A stretch of 27,190 nucleotides of DNA, taken from contig CABUQY010000017.1 in NCBI GenBank assembly GCA_902493915.1, forward strand, positions 1 to 27,190. Reading direction: 5' to 3'. The notes under the pieces are model-generated. The model searched no databases and was not told the DNA's origin. It worked only from the letters and a program-made list of their open reading frames with translations. The position numbers were made by a program, and so were the translations under genes. Shown in pieces: positions 15,743 to 24,600 of the stretch (within the stretch, counting starts at the first letter, position 1; each line of letters begins with the position of its first letter). Source of the stretch: an uncultured Collinsella sp. GTDB lineage: Bacteria; Actinomycetota; Coriobacteriia; Coriobacteriales; Coriobacteriaceae.

Positions 15743-15773
15743 AAGCCCGAGTGTCGCTGGGACACCCGGGCTT
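15743..15773 (-). terminator. Terminator after feoB
   Basis: AAGCCCG-a-GTGTC (15743-15755) pairs with GACAC-c-CGGGCTT (15761-15773) around GCTGG. On the minus strand the stem runs into TTTTTGG. It lies 29 bp beyond the feoB stop. Confidence 0.85.
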
Positions 15774-15801
15774 GTGGAAAGGGGTTAATCCTTATTCGGA
15801 C

Positions 15802-18129
15802 TTAAGCGGAAACTGCGGCGGAAGCAGTGTTGGTCTCGTCCTCATCGGTCCATGCATGCTTGGGCATGGGACGGAAAATCTGGAAGAGCATCGCAACCAG
15901 CAGCACAATGGCCACAACCGTCCAGATACCAAACTGCCCAAGGACAAGCAGGTTGTAGAACTGGTTGATGAACAGGCCGATCACCCAAGCGAAGGCGCAC
16001 TCGTAGCCGATGGCAATCGCGGTCCACTTGCCAGAGTCCATCTGGTTGCGGATGGTGCCAATGGCGGCAAAGCACGGAGCGCACAGCAGGTTGAAGGCGC
16101 CGAAGGCAACGCAAGCGCCCATGGTGGGGAACATGCCGGCAAACGCGGTCCACAGGCTCGGGTCGGTCTCGCCCGCGTCGGCGACGGACAGCAGCGAGCC
16201 GGCGGTGGCGACGACGTTCTCCTTGGCGACGAGGCCAGAGACGGTCAGTGCGGTTGCCTGCCAGGTGCTAAAGCCGAGCGGGGCGAAGATCCAAGCGACC
16301 AGGTTGCCCAGCATGGCGAGCACGGAGTAGTCCATGAACTCCTCGGGGATGCCGTCCATCGCAGGCAGGAAGCCAAAGGAACCGTTGTAGCTACCAAAGT
16401 TGGACAGGAACCAAACCACGACAGTGGACGCGAAGATGACCGTGCCGGCCTTCTTGATAAAGGCCCAGCAGCGCTCCCACACGTGCAGCGCCCAAGAGCG
16501 GATCGCCGGGAAGTGGTAGGCGGGAAGCTCCATAACGAACGGCGTCGGGCGACCGGCGAAGAGCTTTGTCTTCTTGAGCATAAGGCCCGAGGCGATGACG
16601 GCAAAGACGCCCAGGAAGTAGAAGAGCGGGCTGATCCACGCCGCGGTGGTGGAAGAGTCGCCGATGATGGAACCCATGAGCAGGGCGATGATCGGCAGCT
16701 TAGCGCCGCAGGGGATGAACGTGGTAGTCATGACCGTCATGCGGCGGTCCTTCTCGTTCTCGATGGTCTTGGTAGCCATGACGCCGGGGACGCCGCAGCC
16801 CGAAGACACGAGCATGGGGATGAACGACTTACCGGACAGGCCAAAGCGGCGGAACACGCGGTCCATGATAAAGGCGACGCGGGCCATGTAGCCGCAGTCC
16901 TCCAGGAAGGACAGCATCACAAAAAGCAGGAACATCTGCGGCACAAAGCCGAAGATGGCGCCCAGGCCGCCGACGATACCGTCACAGACGAGCGAATCGA
17001 CCAGGCCACCGTCCTCGGTGCCACCCGCCACAAGTGCGTCGTGGACCATGGTGGTAATACCCGGAACATAGGGGCCGTACTGCGCCGGGTCGACCGAGTC
17101 GGCATTGTCGCCCGCAGCCTCGACAGCCTCATCGTAAGCGTCGCGGCCCTGGCCGAGCACATACCAACCGTCGGTACCAAAGAGCTGGTCGTTGGTGAAG
17201 TCGGTCACCGTGCCGCCCAAGGTAGAAACGGCGATGTAGTACACGCAGAACATGATGACGACAAAGATCGGCAGGCCCAGAATACGGTTGGTAACCACGC
17301 GGTCGATCTTCTCGGAGGTGCTCATCTTGGCCGGGGCCTTGGTGAGGCACTCGTCGATGATGTGCGCGATCACGCCGTAGCGCTCACCGGTGATGATGGA
17401 CTCGGCGTCGTCATCGCAATCCTGCTCGCACTGGGCGACCAGCTGCTCTACGCGAGCAGCCTTCTCCTTAGTGAGGTTGATGAGCTTGCAGGCGTCCGCG
17501 TCGCGCTCAAACAGCTTGACAGCGTAGTAGCGGCGCTTGTTGGCGGGAACGCTCGCCGGAAGGTTGTTCTCGATGTGGTCCAGAACGTCCTCGATGGAGG
17601 AGTCGAACTTGTGCTCCGGCACCTGGCCCTTGGAAGCGGCGGACTTCTTAACCTGCTCGAACAGCTCCTTGATACCCTTGTTCTTAAGAGCCGAGATCAT
17701 CATGACCGGGCAGCCGAGCTTCTTAGAAAGCTTGTCAATGTCGATCTTGTCACCGTTCTTCTCGACCAAGTCGGCCATGTTGAGGGCAACGACCACGGGC
17801 AGGCCGGTCTCGATAACCTGAAGCGCCAGGTACAGGTTGCGCTCGAGGTTGGTGGCATCGACGACTTGGACGACAACATCGGGCTCGCCGCTCATGAGGT
17901 AATCGCGCGAGCATTGCTCCTCGGGGCTGTAGGGGGAAAGCGAGTAGATGCCAGGGAGGTCCGTGATGGTAACGTTCTTGTCGCTTAGGAGCTTGGCTTC
18001 CTTTTTCTCAACCGTGACGCCGGGCCAGTTGCCAACGTAGCCGTTGGCGCCGGTGATCAGGTTGAAAAGCGTGGTCTTGCCGCAGTTGGGGTTACCCGCC
18101 AGCGCGACATGGATCTGAGAATCCGCCAT
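15802..18129 (-). CDS. feoB: Ferrous iron transporter FeoB
   Basis: A 775-residue inner-membrane Fe2+ importer. The N-terminal G domain has G1 GNPNCGKT (12-19), G3 DLPG (57-60) and G4 NMAD (117-120), followed by the helical GDI domain. The membrane part has the two Gate motifs, including SSGCGVPGVMATKTIENEKDRR-type sequence and FIPCGAKLPII. Length is typical. The ATG at 18129 follows GAAGGATTGA. It is third in the feoA-feoA-feoB cluster, 123 bp after the second feoA; this gap is wide and holds a DtxR-like dyad (18203-18226). Confidence 0.97.
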   Translation of the reverse strand: MADSQIHVALAGNPNCGKTTLFNLITGANGYVGNWPGVTVEKKEAKLLSDKNVTITDLPGIYSLSPYSPEEQCSRDYLMSGEPDVVVQVVDATNLERNLYLALQVIETGLPVVVALNMADLVEKNGDKIDIDKLSKKLGCPVMMISALKNKGIKELFEQVKKSAASKGQVPEHKFDSSIEDVLDHIENNLPASVPANKRRYYAVKLFERDADACKLINLTKEKAARVEQLVAQCEQDCDDDAESIITGERYGVIAHIIDECLTKAPAKMSTSEKIDRVVTNRILGLPIFVVIMFCVYYIAVSTLGGTVTDFTNDQLFGTDGWYVLGQGRDAYDEAVEAAGDNADSVDPAQYGPYVPGITTMVHDALVAGGTEDGGLVDSLVCDGIVGGLGAIFGFVPQMFLLFVMLSFLEDCGYMARVAFIMDRVFRRFGLSGKSFIPMLVSSGCGVPGVMATKTIENEKDRRMTVMTTTFIPCGAKLPIIALLMGSIIGDSSTTAAWISPLFYFLGVFAVIASGLMLKKTKLFAGRPTPFVMELPAYHFPAIRSWALHVWERCWAFIKKAGTVIFASTVVVWFLSNFGSYNGSFGFLPAMDGIPEEFMDYSVLAMLGNLVAWIFAPLGFSTWQATALTVSGLVAKENVVATAGSLLSVADAGETDPSLWTAFAGMFPTMGACVAFGAFNLLCAPCFAAIGTIRNQMDSGKWTAIAIGYECAFAWVIGLFINQFYNLLVLGQFGIWTVVAIVLLVAMLFQIFRPMPKHAWTDEDETNTASAAVSA

Positions 18130-18202
18130 TCAATCCTTCTTCCTTGTGTGCCTGCGCTGCTTTCTCCGCGCAGGCTGGATAATGTGCTTCAAAGATGCTG
18201 CA

Positions 18203-18226
18203 TTAAGTTAGAAAAGCCTAACTTTA
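18203..18226. promoter_or_regulatory. Candidate DtxR/IdeR-type operator between feoA and feoB
   Basis: The dyad TTAAGTTAG, AAAAGC, CTAACTTTA pairs at 8 of 9 positions. Its TTAG-N6-CTAA core has the same spacing as the core of the DtxR/IdeR iron box (TTAGGTTAGCCTAA). The position 74 bp before the feoB start suggests a second iron-controlled promoter for feoB. Confidence 0.45.
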
Positions 18227-18252
18227 TCTGCAGAAATATGCGCCGCGAGTCC

Positions 18253-18474
18253 TTACTGGACCTCGACGACGGCGGCCTCCTCCTTGCGGATGGAAAGCTC
18301 GTAGCCGCGCACGTTGATCTCGACCGGATCACCGAGCGGTGCAACCTTCACGACCTTGAACGAAGTGCCCTTGATGAGCCCCAGGTCCATAAGGTGGCGG
18401 CGAAGCGCACCCTCACCGTGAAGCTTGACGATGGTGGAGCTCTCGCCCACCTTAACGTCACCCAACGTCTTCAT
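18253..18474 (-). CDS. feoA: FeoA-family protein (second of the pair)
   Basis: A 73-residue SH3-like cytoplasmic protein. FeoA proteins bind or modulate FeoB. The fold signature is visible: GESSTIVKLHGEGALRRHLMDLGL, KGTSFKVVKVAPLGDPVEI and GYELSIRKEEAAVV. AAAGGGGG precedes the ATG. It lies between the other FeoA and FeoB, 40 bp after the former. Confidence 0.93.
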   Translation of the reverse strand: MKTLGDVKVGESSTIVKLHGEGALRRHLMDLGLIKGTSFKVVKVAPLGDPVEINVRGYELSIRKEEAAVVEVQ

Positions 18475-18514
18475 TTACTTGTCCCCCTTTCAGTGCGTAC
18501 AGAAATACCGTCGA

Positions 18515-18757
18515 CTAACCGACGGTCATGATGTGCATGGCAACCTTGGAATCGATACCAAAGCGGGCACCCAGCACCGTGACGATGATATTGGCGCCAC
18601 TCGAGCTCACCACGTGGATTTCGTTGCCCTCGACAAAGCCGAGGTCCTTGAGGTGGTGCTTCATATCCTCATTGCCCTTTACACGAGACACGCGCACGGT
18701 TTCGCCCGCTTTTACCATCGAAAGCGGCATTGCCGGCATCTGCGGTCCGCAAGACAT
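18515..18757 (-). CDS. feoA: FeoA-family protein (first of the pair)
   Basis: An 80-residue FeoA-type SH3-like protein: KAGETVRVSRVKGNEDMKHH, LKDLGFVEGNEIHVVSSSGA and ARFGIDSKVAMHIMTV. It has a short N-terminal extension with a Cys (MSCGPQMP) not seen in its neighbour. AGGAG lies eight bases before the ATG. First gene of the feo cluster; the large dyad at 18801-18854 lies 44 bp upstream. Paired feoA genes are common in anaerobes; the two copies here are quite diverged. Confidence 0.93.
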   Translation of the reverse strand: MSCGPQMPAMPLSMVKAGETVRVSRVKGNEDMKHHLKDLGFVEGNEIHVVSSSGANIIVTVLGARFGIDSKVAMHIMTVG

Positions 18758-18800
18758 GACTTGGCTCCTAACATCGATTCGTTCTCCACATCGGCGCAGT

Positions 18801-18854
18801 AAAAGTTAACCACGTCTATGTTCGCTTTAGTAAACTAACACGTGGTTAACTTTT
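18801..18854. promoter_or_regulatory. Nested dyads in the feo control region
   Basis: Perfect 15-bp inverted arms (AAAAGTTAACCACGT at 18801-18815 and its complement at 18840-18854) enclose 24 bp that contain a second dyad, TTAGTAAACTAA (18827-18838). The inner dyad resembles the TTAG...CTAA site between feoA and feoB but with a shorter spacer. The site lies just upstream of the first feoA and beyond the ptsH terminator, so an operator for iron control is the likely role. The plus-strand T run after it also gives it a terminator look, but no plus-strand gene precedes it. Confidence 0.5.
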
Positions 18855-18906
18855 TGGAAAGGGTCCCCATTCAGATTTCGAAAAAGTTTCCTATACGAAA
18901 CAAAAA

Positions 18907-18937
18907 GGCGCGGCAAAGGACCATCCTTTACCGCGCC
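18907..18937 (-). terminator. Terminator of the HPr gene
   Basis: GGCGCGG-c-AAAGGA pairs with TCCTTT-a-CCGCGCC around a 3-base loop. On the minus strand it is followed by TTTTTGTTTC. It starts 9 bp after the HPr stop codon. Confidence 0.85.
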
Positions 18938-18946
18938 CTATCATGC

Positions 18947-19195
18947 TTAGAGCGAGAGATTTCTGATCGATGTGACACAGGAGGCCTCATCCACGCCCGA
19001 AACGCGGAACACGATGTCCTCGCCACATTCGCCACAGAGTGCCATGAGCCCTATAACGTCGCGGCCATCGACATGACGATTGCCAATCGAAACCGACACG
19101 TCACTACGATGCTTGGCGATGATGTCATAAAGCAGCGCAACCGGGCGGGCATGCAATCCCAACGGATCTTTAATCGTCTTCGTAAATTCGACCAT
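18947..19195 (-). CDS. ptsH: HPr-like phosphocarrier protein with Asp at position 46
   Basis: An 82-residue HPr. It aligns without gaps to Bacillus subtilis HPr over residues 1-70. The active site GLHARP gives H15 and R17, so phosphotransfer from enzyme I should be possible. The regulatory site differs: where NLKSIMGVMSL has Ser46, this protein has GRDVIGLMAL with Asp46. It also has a C54-G-E-C57 pair and ends soon after residue 80. The ATG at 19195 is chosen because GGGAGGGG precedes it and because it gives the family start; a 15-codon upstream extension exists. A TACAAT hexamer lies at 19255-19250. No other PTS gene is nearby. Confidence 0.85.
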   Translation of the reverse strand: MVEFTKTIKDPLGLHARPVALLYDIIAKHRSDVSVSIGNRHVDGRDVIGLMALCGECGEDIVFRVSGVDEASCVTSIRNLSL

Positions 19196-19292
19196 GTCCC
19201 CTCCCACGACATCGCACATTCGGCCGGCAAACCCAGCCACGTGGTAGCTATTGTAGCGTTAGATGCTTGTCGAGAGCTCCTCTGAACACCTC

Positions 19293-19512
19293 GTGGGCAA
19301 AAAGTGGCAAATATGAGTACTGCCACCAATTTAGTAGCAGCAAAATCGAGAGCAAATTGCTTACTTTAAGCGATTCGAAGAGGTTGAAAGCCGTCAAACG
19401 CCCTTTAAAGGGGGTTAGATAAATTGATTGTGAGCCCATTTTTACTCAGAACAGGCCGAAAAATATGACACCTCTTTTGCAACAGTACTCATATTTGGCA
19501 TTTTTTGCCCAC
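19293..19512. mobile_element. MITE-like 220-bp element with 30-bp terminal inverted repeats
   Basis: The left end 19293-19322 and right end 19483-19512 are inverted copies matching at 28 of 30 positions; the ends read GTGGGCAAAAA and include AAATATGAGTACTG. The 160-bp interior is AT-rich compared with the flanks and holds no credible gene; the short open frame in it starts without a ribosome-binding site. No target duplication was recognised. It occupies most of the 422-bp gap between HPr and the transporter gene. A non-autonomous mobile element is inferred; a very long regulatory dyad is the alternative. Confidence 0.55.
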
Positions 19513-19544
19513 AGAGTCCAAAATCCATGCCCCAAAACACAAAA

Positions 19545-19568
19545 GGAGGGGCCTCGTAAGGCCCCTCC
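19545..19568 (-). terminator. Terminator of the amino-acid transporter gene
   Basis: GGAGGGGCC (19545-19553) pairs perfectly with GGCCCCTCC (19560-19568) around TCGTAA. On the minus strand the stem is followed by TTTTGTGTTTTGG. Confidence 0.85.
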
Positions 19569-19617
19569 CTAGGAAAGGGAATCGATTTATTCCACAGCCG
19601 TAGATTAATCCTAGCCG

Positions 19618-21081
19618 CTACTCCATCATATCGAGGACGGAAGGGCGAAGCTCGTTCTCGGCGGCCTCGGGATCGGTCTCGCGCAGGCGATTGATGTAGC
19701 GGTTGTACCACATCACGGCAAGGCCCAGGAAGACAACCACGCCGCCAACGTTGTAGACCAGCGTCAGCCACAGCGGCTGATCGAGCGGAATGGTGCCGCA
19801 GATAAGCACGAAGCAGAAGACCACAAGCAGGAATGCGGCAACGACCAGGCCAAAGCTGCGCGAGCCCATGCGGAAGCCACGGGGAGCAGCATCGAAGTTC
19901 TTGCGCAGCATAAAGTAGGCAAGCAGAATCAGCAGCGGCGGGAGCAGAGCGGTGGCAGCCGTCATGTTGGTGACAATCATGAGCAGGTCGTCGAGGTTAC
20001 CAGAGCCCAGGGCCGGGATGATCAGGATGGGGACGACGATGGCGAACTGCAGCCAGGCAGCGCGGGCAGGAATGCCGTGCTCGTTGAGCTCGACGATCTT
20101 GCTACCAAAGACGCCCTTGGGGATCTCGGTGAAGAAGACCTTGATGGGAGCGGAGGTCCACATCATGAGGGAACCCAGCGTAGCGGCGAGAAGGATCAAG
20201 CCGATGACGCGCGTGGACACTTCCATAGGAATGCCAAAGTGGGCAAAGACAGCGCCGAACACGTCGAAGATGCCGGTGGAGATGGCAACGCCGCCCTCGG
20301 GAATGAACAGGTTGACCAGCAGCGAAGCGCCTGCATACAGAAGGCCGATGGTCAGGCCGGCGATAACGACGGTGCGCACGAAGGCCTTGACGCCACCCTT
20401 AAGGTCGTTAAGGAACACGCCGACAGACTCAGCGCCGCCAACGCCCTGGATGATCCAGGCAAGCGTACCGAAGAAGCCCCACATAGTGGCGAAGTTGCTC
20501 ATGTCGGGGGCCATGTTGGCGGGCGCGGGAGCCGTAGCGAACTCAACGCCGCCAAAGGCAGCAGCCAGGGACAGCAGGATGAACACGGCAGTCAGGCCGA
20601 GAGCCGCGGTCGAACCGAAGGAGGAAATAGAGCCGATCCACTTAGCGCCCTTGGTCGAAACCCACGTGGCAATAGCAAAGACGACGATCTCAATAATGGT
20701 GATCCACAGCTGCGAAAGCTCAGCATTGGCACCAAAGAACACGTAGCTCGCGTAGATGATGACATTGGGCAGGACGGACGCGAAGTAGAACAGGTTGACG
20801 AACCAGTAGCTAAACGCCGTCAGAAACGCCCAGCGGCCGCCCATCGAGGTCTTGACCCAGGCGTACACGCCCGACTCGGAGTCCTTGTTAAGGCCGACGA
20901 ACTCGGCAGTAACCAGGGTATAGGGGACAAAGTACAAAAGCGTGGCGAAGAAGAACGACGGCGCTGCTGCCAAGCCGATGGCCGCGTTGTTGTTGATGAT
21001 GTTTTTGATACCGAACACGGCGGCGACCGTCATGCCCAGCAGAGCGAACGAACCAATCGTTCCTCGTTTTTCAGAGCTCAT
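19618..21081 (-). CDS. APC-superfamily amino-acid transporter (YjeM / glutamate-GABA antiporter-like)
   Basis: A 487-residue membrane protein with about 12-13 hydrophobic helices across its length. The N-terminal helix region (GSFALLGMTVAAVFGIKNI) and the segment SESGVYAWVKTSMGG match the pattern of the YjeM/GadC branch of amino-acid permeases and antiporters. The substrate is uncertain. The ATG at 21081 is chosen over the upstream TTG at 21093 because GGGAGG lies directly before it. It follows ebgC on the same strand after 153 bp. That gap contains its own promoter-like sequence (21138-21110) and small hairpins, so it is probably a separate unit and not part of the beta-galactosidase operon. 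Confidence 0.88.
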   Translation of the reverse strand: MSSEKRGTIGSFALLGMTVAAVFGIKNIINNNAAIGLAAAPSFFFATLLYFVPYTLVTAEFVGLNKDSESGVYAWVKTSMGGRWAFLTAFSYWFVNLFYFASVLPNVIIYASYVFFGANAELSQLWITIIEIVVFAIATWVSTKGAKWIGSISSFGSTAALGLTAVFILLSLAAAFGGVEFATAPAPANMAPDMSNFATMWGFFGTLAWIIQGVGGAESVGVFLNDLKGGVKAFVRTVVIAGLTIGLLYAGASLLVNLFIPEGGVAISTGIFDVFGAVFAHFGIPMEVSTRVIGLILLAATLGSLMMWTSAPIKVFFTEIPKGVFGSKIVELNEHGIPARAAWLQFAIVVPILIIPALGSGNLDDLLMIVTNMTAATALLPPLLILLAYFMLRKNFDAAPRGFRMGSRSFGLVVAAFLLVVFCFVLICGTIPLDQPLWLTLVYNVGGVVVFLGLAVMWYNRYINRLRETDPEAAENELRPSVLDMME

Positions 21082-21109
21082 AAGCCCTCCCAATCATCTA
21101 TTAAATGTC

Positions 21110-21138
21110 ATCTAAACCCGTCCGAGCTGCAAGTGCAA
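21110..21138 (-). promoter_or_regulatory. Possible promoter of the amino-acid transporter gene
   Basis: On the minus strand TTGCAC (21138-21133) and TTAGAT (21115-21110) are separated by 17 bp and lie 29 bp before the start codon, giving a short leader. It lies within the left half of a CCGTCCG/CGGACGG hairpin region. Confidence 0.4.
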
Positions 21139-21216
21139 ACACGGACGGCGCACCTGCTAAGGGGAATGGGGAAAAGGGAGTCAACAAAGCCATCCCCCTT
21201 AACGGCGCGAAGCAAA

Positions 21217-21230
21217 CGTCCAAACGGACG
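21217..21230 (-). terminator. Weak hairpin after ebgC
   Basis: CGTCC and GGACG pair around AAAC, and on the minus strand the stem is followed by TTTGC. It lies 5 bp after the ebgC stop. Stem and T-tract are short, so termination may be partial. Confidence 0.3.
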
Positions 21231-21234
21231 AATA

Positions 21235-21690
21235 CTACTTGTTGGGGAAGGAATAACCTTCGACCGTCACGTGCAGTACCACGACGCGGGGATCCGAAGC
21301 CTCGGCGATAACACGGTAAGCCTCGTTGATCTCGACGACGGCAACGCCGCCGGCGGGAATCGTCACGGTCTCCCCCGCCCCCTCAAAGCGCTCGCGATCA
21401 TCGATATCGCTGTAAGCGCGGGTGCAGGTGAGGCCTGCCTTGGGGGCAACCTCGACGGTCAGGTCGCCGTCGAGCGGAGCGAGCACGGCATGGTAGCGAC
21501 GGTGACCGACCAGGTCGGCGGTTGCGGCCTCGCGGGCATAGACCCACCAGTACACCAACGAGTCGCCGATGGAGTAAGCCACGTCGTGCTGTAGGTCGGC
21601 AACGCCATCGAGCGCCTGGCCGGTGCGCATCCACTTCTTGACGGACTTCATCTGAGCATCGAAGTCGGCACGCGAGTTAAAGACATGCAT
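21235..21690 (-). CDS. ebgC: Beta-galactosidase small subunit, EbgC/YhcH-type
   Basis: A 151-residue cupin-like protein of the YhcH/YjgK/YiaL family, to which EbgC belongs. In the E. coli evolved beta-galactosidase, EbgC assembles with EbgA and is needed for full activity. Recognisable features are the central SLVYWWVYAREAATADLVGHRRYH, a binding-site-like histidine pair, and the strand-rich C-terminal part. It starts 3 bp after the ebgA stop, with GGAGG 8 bases upstream inside the end of ebgA, so the two are co-translated. The neighbour makes EbgC more likely than a free sugar-anomer-binding YhcH protein. Confidence 0.85.
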   Translation of the reverse strand: MHVFNSRADFDAQMKSVKKWMRTGQALDGVADLQHDVAYSIGDSLVYWWVYAREAATADLVGHRRYHAVLAPLDGDLTVEVAPKAGLTCTRAYSDIDDRERFEGAGETVTIPAGGVAVVEINEAYRVIAEASDPRVVVLHVTVEGYSFPNK

Positions 21691-21693
21691 GGC

Positions 21694-24600
21694 TTATGCC
21701 TCCTTAATGGGTGCCAGCGCCTGAGCCAGATCGGCAGACGTCAGCGGTCGCAGGGACACCTCAAAGCTGAAGCTCTCAAAACGGGTGCGATAGGAATCGA
21801 GCACCTCGGAACCCCAAGAGTTCGAGCCAAGGCCGAGCAACTGGTCGTTGATGTTGACCGTGACCGTGTCGCCCGGAACAAGGTCGTAGACGTGCTTGGC
21901 GTTATCGATGGCCTCGCAGCTATAGGGCCATGCCGAGAACGAGAACGGGTTGGAAGCGGCGTCGCTCGGACGTGTCACGACCAGACCGTCACCGTGGCTA
22001 GAGCGCAGGGCAACCCAGCGGGTACCCTCGCGGTTGGCACAGTCCTGAGGCATAACGTAGGGCGTAAACATGTCGTCGACTGTGGTGCGGTAATGACCGA
22101 CCGGGTTGGCGCGCAGCGAGTCCGGATAGTTCTCGCCCGGGCCGTGGCCATACCACTCGACGGCACGATCGCAACCGGGGACTTCGAAGGAGATGCCGAT
22201 GCGCGGGATGATATCCGAGTAATCGCCATAGGGCTCGCCGGAAACCTTGAGGTCGACACGACCGCTCGGAAGCACGGTGTAGACGAGCTCGACGCGCATG
22301 CCGAACGCGCGGACGGGAGGAGCGATACGCTGGCTCACGGTCACGACGACCGCATTGCCATCCTGCTTCCAAGAAACCTTGCGGGTAGACGTCTGCATCA
22401 CATCGATGAAGTTGTCCTTCCACAGTGAGTCATACTCCTGCGCATGGTTATCGACGAGCGGATGCCAAAAACCAACCTGGGGACCAGAGGCCATGACGTC
22501 GCGGCCGGATGCCTTCCACTCGCTCACGGTACCGTTGACCTTGCTGAAGGTCAGCTCACCGTTGAGGGAGTGAATGCGGATTTCCTGCTCGGTCTCCTCG
22601 ACCGTAAGCTCAGGACGAGTGGGAGCCGCGATGGCTGGCGCCGGATGGTTGGCGATGGCAAACTGGCTTGCACCCAGTTGGAACATCGGCTCGCACCAGA
22701 CGTGAGCGGCCATGGTGTAGGCGTGCACGGTCAGCAGGGTCTCCCCCACTGCGGCCTCGCGAATCACCAGCGGCAGCTGGACGGACTCGCCGGGGGCAAC
22801 CGCACCGGGCATGAGCGTCTTGCGGCACACAACGTCGCCGTCCACCAGGGTCTCGGCCGACAGGCAGACATCCTCGAGGGTGGTAAACCAACGCTTGTTG
22901 GTGACGGTCAGCTCGCCTGCCTCGGCGTCATAAGCCATGCGAACCGGGCAGATGACCTGGCCATACTCAGTGAGGCCCGGACTCGGCTGCTGCCAGGGGA
23001 ACACCATGCCATCGATGCAGAAGTTGCTGTTGTTGGGGTAATCGCCGTTGTCGCCACCATACATATCGTAGGCAACGCCGTCCTCGGTCACAGCAGCCAA
23101 ACCGTGGTCGCACCATTCCCAGATAAACTGGCCTTGGATGCAATCCCAGCGATCGAAGACCTCCTGGTACTCGGACAGGCCTCCGGGGCCATTGCCCATG
23201 GAGTGACCGTACTCGCAGTTGATGCGCGGCTTGGGGAACGGATGCTCGCCAAAGTCGTTCATCTGCGACACACGGGAGTACATGGTGGAAATGACGTCGA
23301 CGGTATCGGCGTTGCGGTCCTCCTCGTAATGGACCGGGCGACCATCGAGCTCGTGAGCCTTGGCGTACATCGCGCGGATGTTGCAGCCATAGCCGCTCTC
23401 GTTGCCCATCGACCACATAATGATGCAGGCGTGGTTGCGCTCCTGCATCACCAGGCGCTCGATGCGGTCGACGTAGGCCGGCTCCCATGCCGGGTCGTCA
23501 GTGACCAGGGCGATATTGCCGATATTCTCGAAGCCGTGGCTCTCCATATCGGTCTCGGCGACCAGCATGATGCCATACTCGTCGCACAGCTCGTAAAAGC
23601 GCGGGTCGTTGGCGTAATGGGACGTGCGCACCGCGTTGATGTTGTGCTGCTTCATGAGCTCCAGGTCGCGGCGCATGCGATCGAGGCCCACGGCGCGGCC
23701 CTTGTGATCGTCGTGATCGTGGCGGTTGACGCCATGCATCTTAAAGTAAGTGCCGTTGAGGTAGATATGATTGCCCTCGACCGTCACCTCGGCAAGACCC
23801 TGGCGATGCGGGACGTACTCGCTGACCTGGTCACCGTCGTAGACCTCAAACGTAAGGTCATAGAGGAAGGGGTCCTCGGGATTCCAGAAGTGGGCATCGG
23901 TCACGCTGCACTCGGCATGGCCGTCGACGCACTCGCCCGTAGTCACCACGTTCTCGCCATCGCTGAGCGTAAACACGACGCGGGAAGCGCCCTCGGCCAC
24001 CGTATCGAGCGTAATCAGAGCGGCATCGCCCTCGCGGTGCGTGCGGAACCTAAAGTCGACCAGGTGTGCGGCGGGACGCTGCATAAGGTACACATCGCGG
24101 AAGATGCCCGATGCCCACCACATGTCTTGGTCCTCGATATAGCTACCATCGCTGTACTGCAGAACCTTGACCGCAAACAGGTTGTCGCCCTCGACAAGCG
24201 CGTCGGTCACGTCGAACTCGGCAGACAGGCGCGAGCCCTTGGTCATGCCGATAAACTTGCCGTTGACGTACAGCTCGCCATAGCTCTCGATGCCGTCAAA
24301 GCGAATGATCTCGCGAGCGCCGGCAGGCACGGCGGGAAGATTGACGATGCGCTGGTACACGCCCGTGGGATCGTCAGAGGGAACGAACGGCTGATCCACC
24401 GGGAACGGGAAACCCTCGTCGGTGTAGGCAAGGTTGCCATAACCATCCACCTGCCACAGATGCGGAACCTCCACGTGATCCCACTCGGGCTCGTACGTGG
24501 AAAGCTCCTCGTTAGAGACGGCAGCAGGCCCCTCAAAGAGGCGGAACTGCCACGAGCCGGACAGCTGGACAAACCCGCGCGACAGCTCGCGGCTGTACGT

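Noticed and set aside
15751..17988. A 745-codon plus-strand open frame opposite feoB
   Set aside because: It is a codon-bias shadow of feoB: rich in Gly, Asp, His and Val with no domain. Similar long shadows opposite kdpB, ebgA and the transporter were rejected for the same reason.
19248..19439. A 63-codon minus-strand open frame with hydrophobic stretches between HPr and the transporter
   Set aside because: It lies inside the inverted-repeat element, has no ribosome-binding site and shows no recognisable domain.
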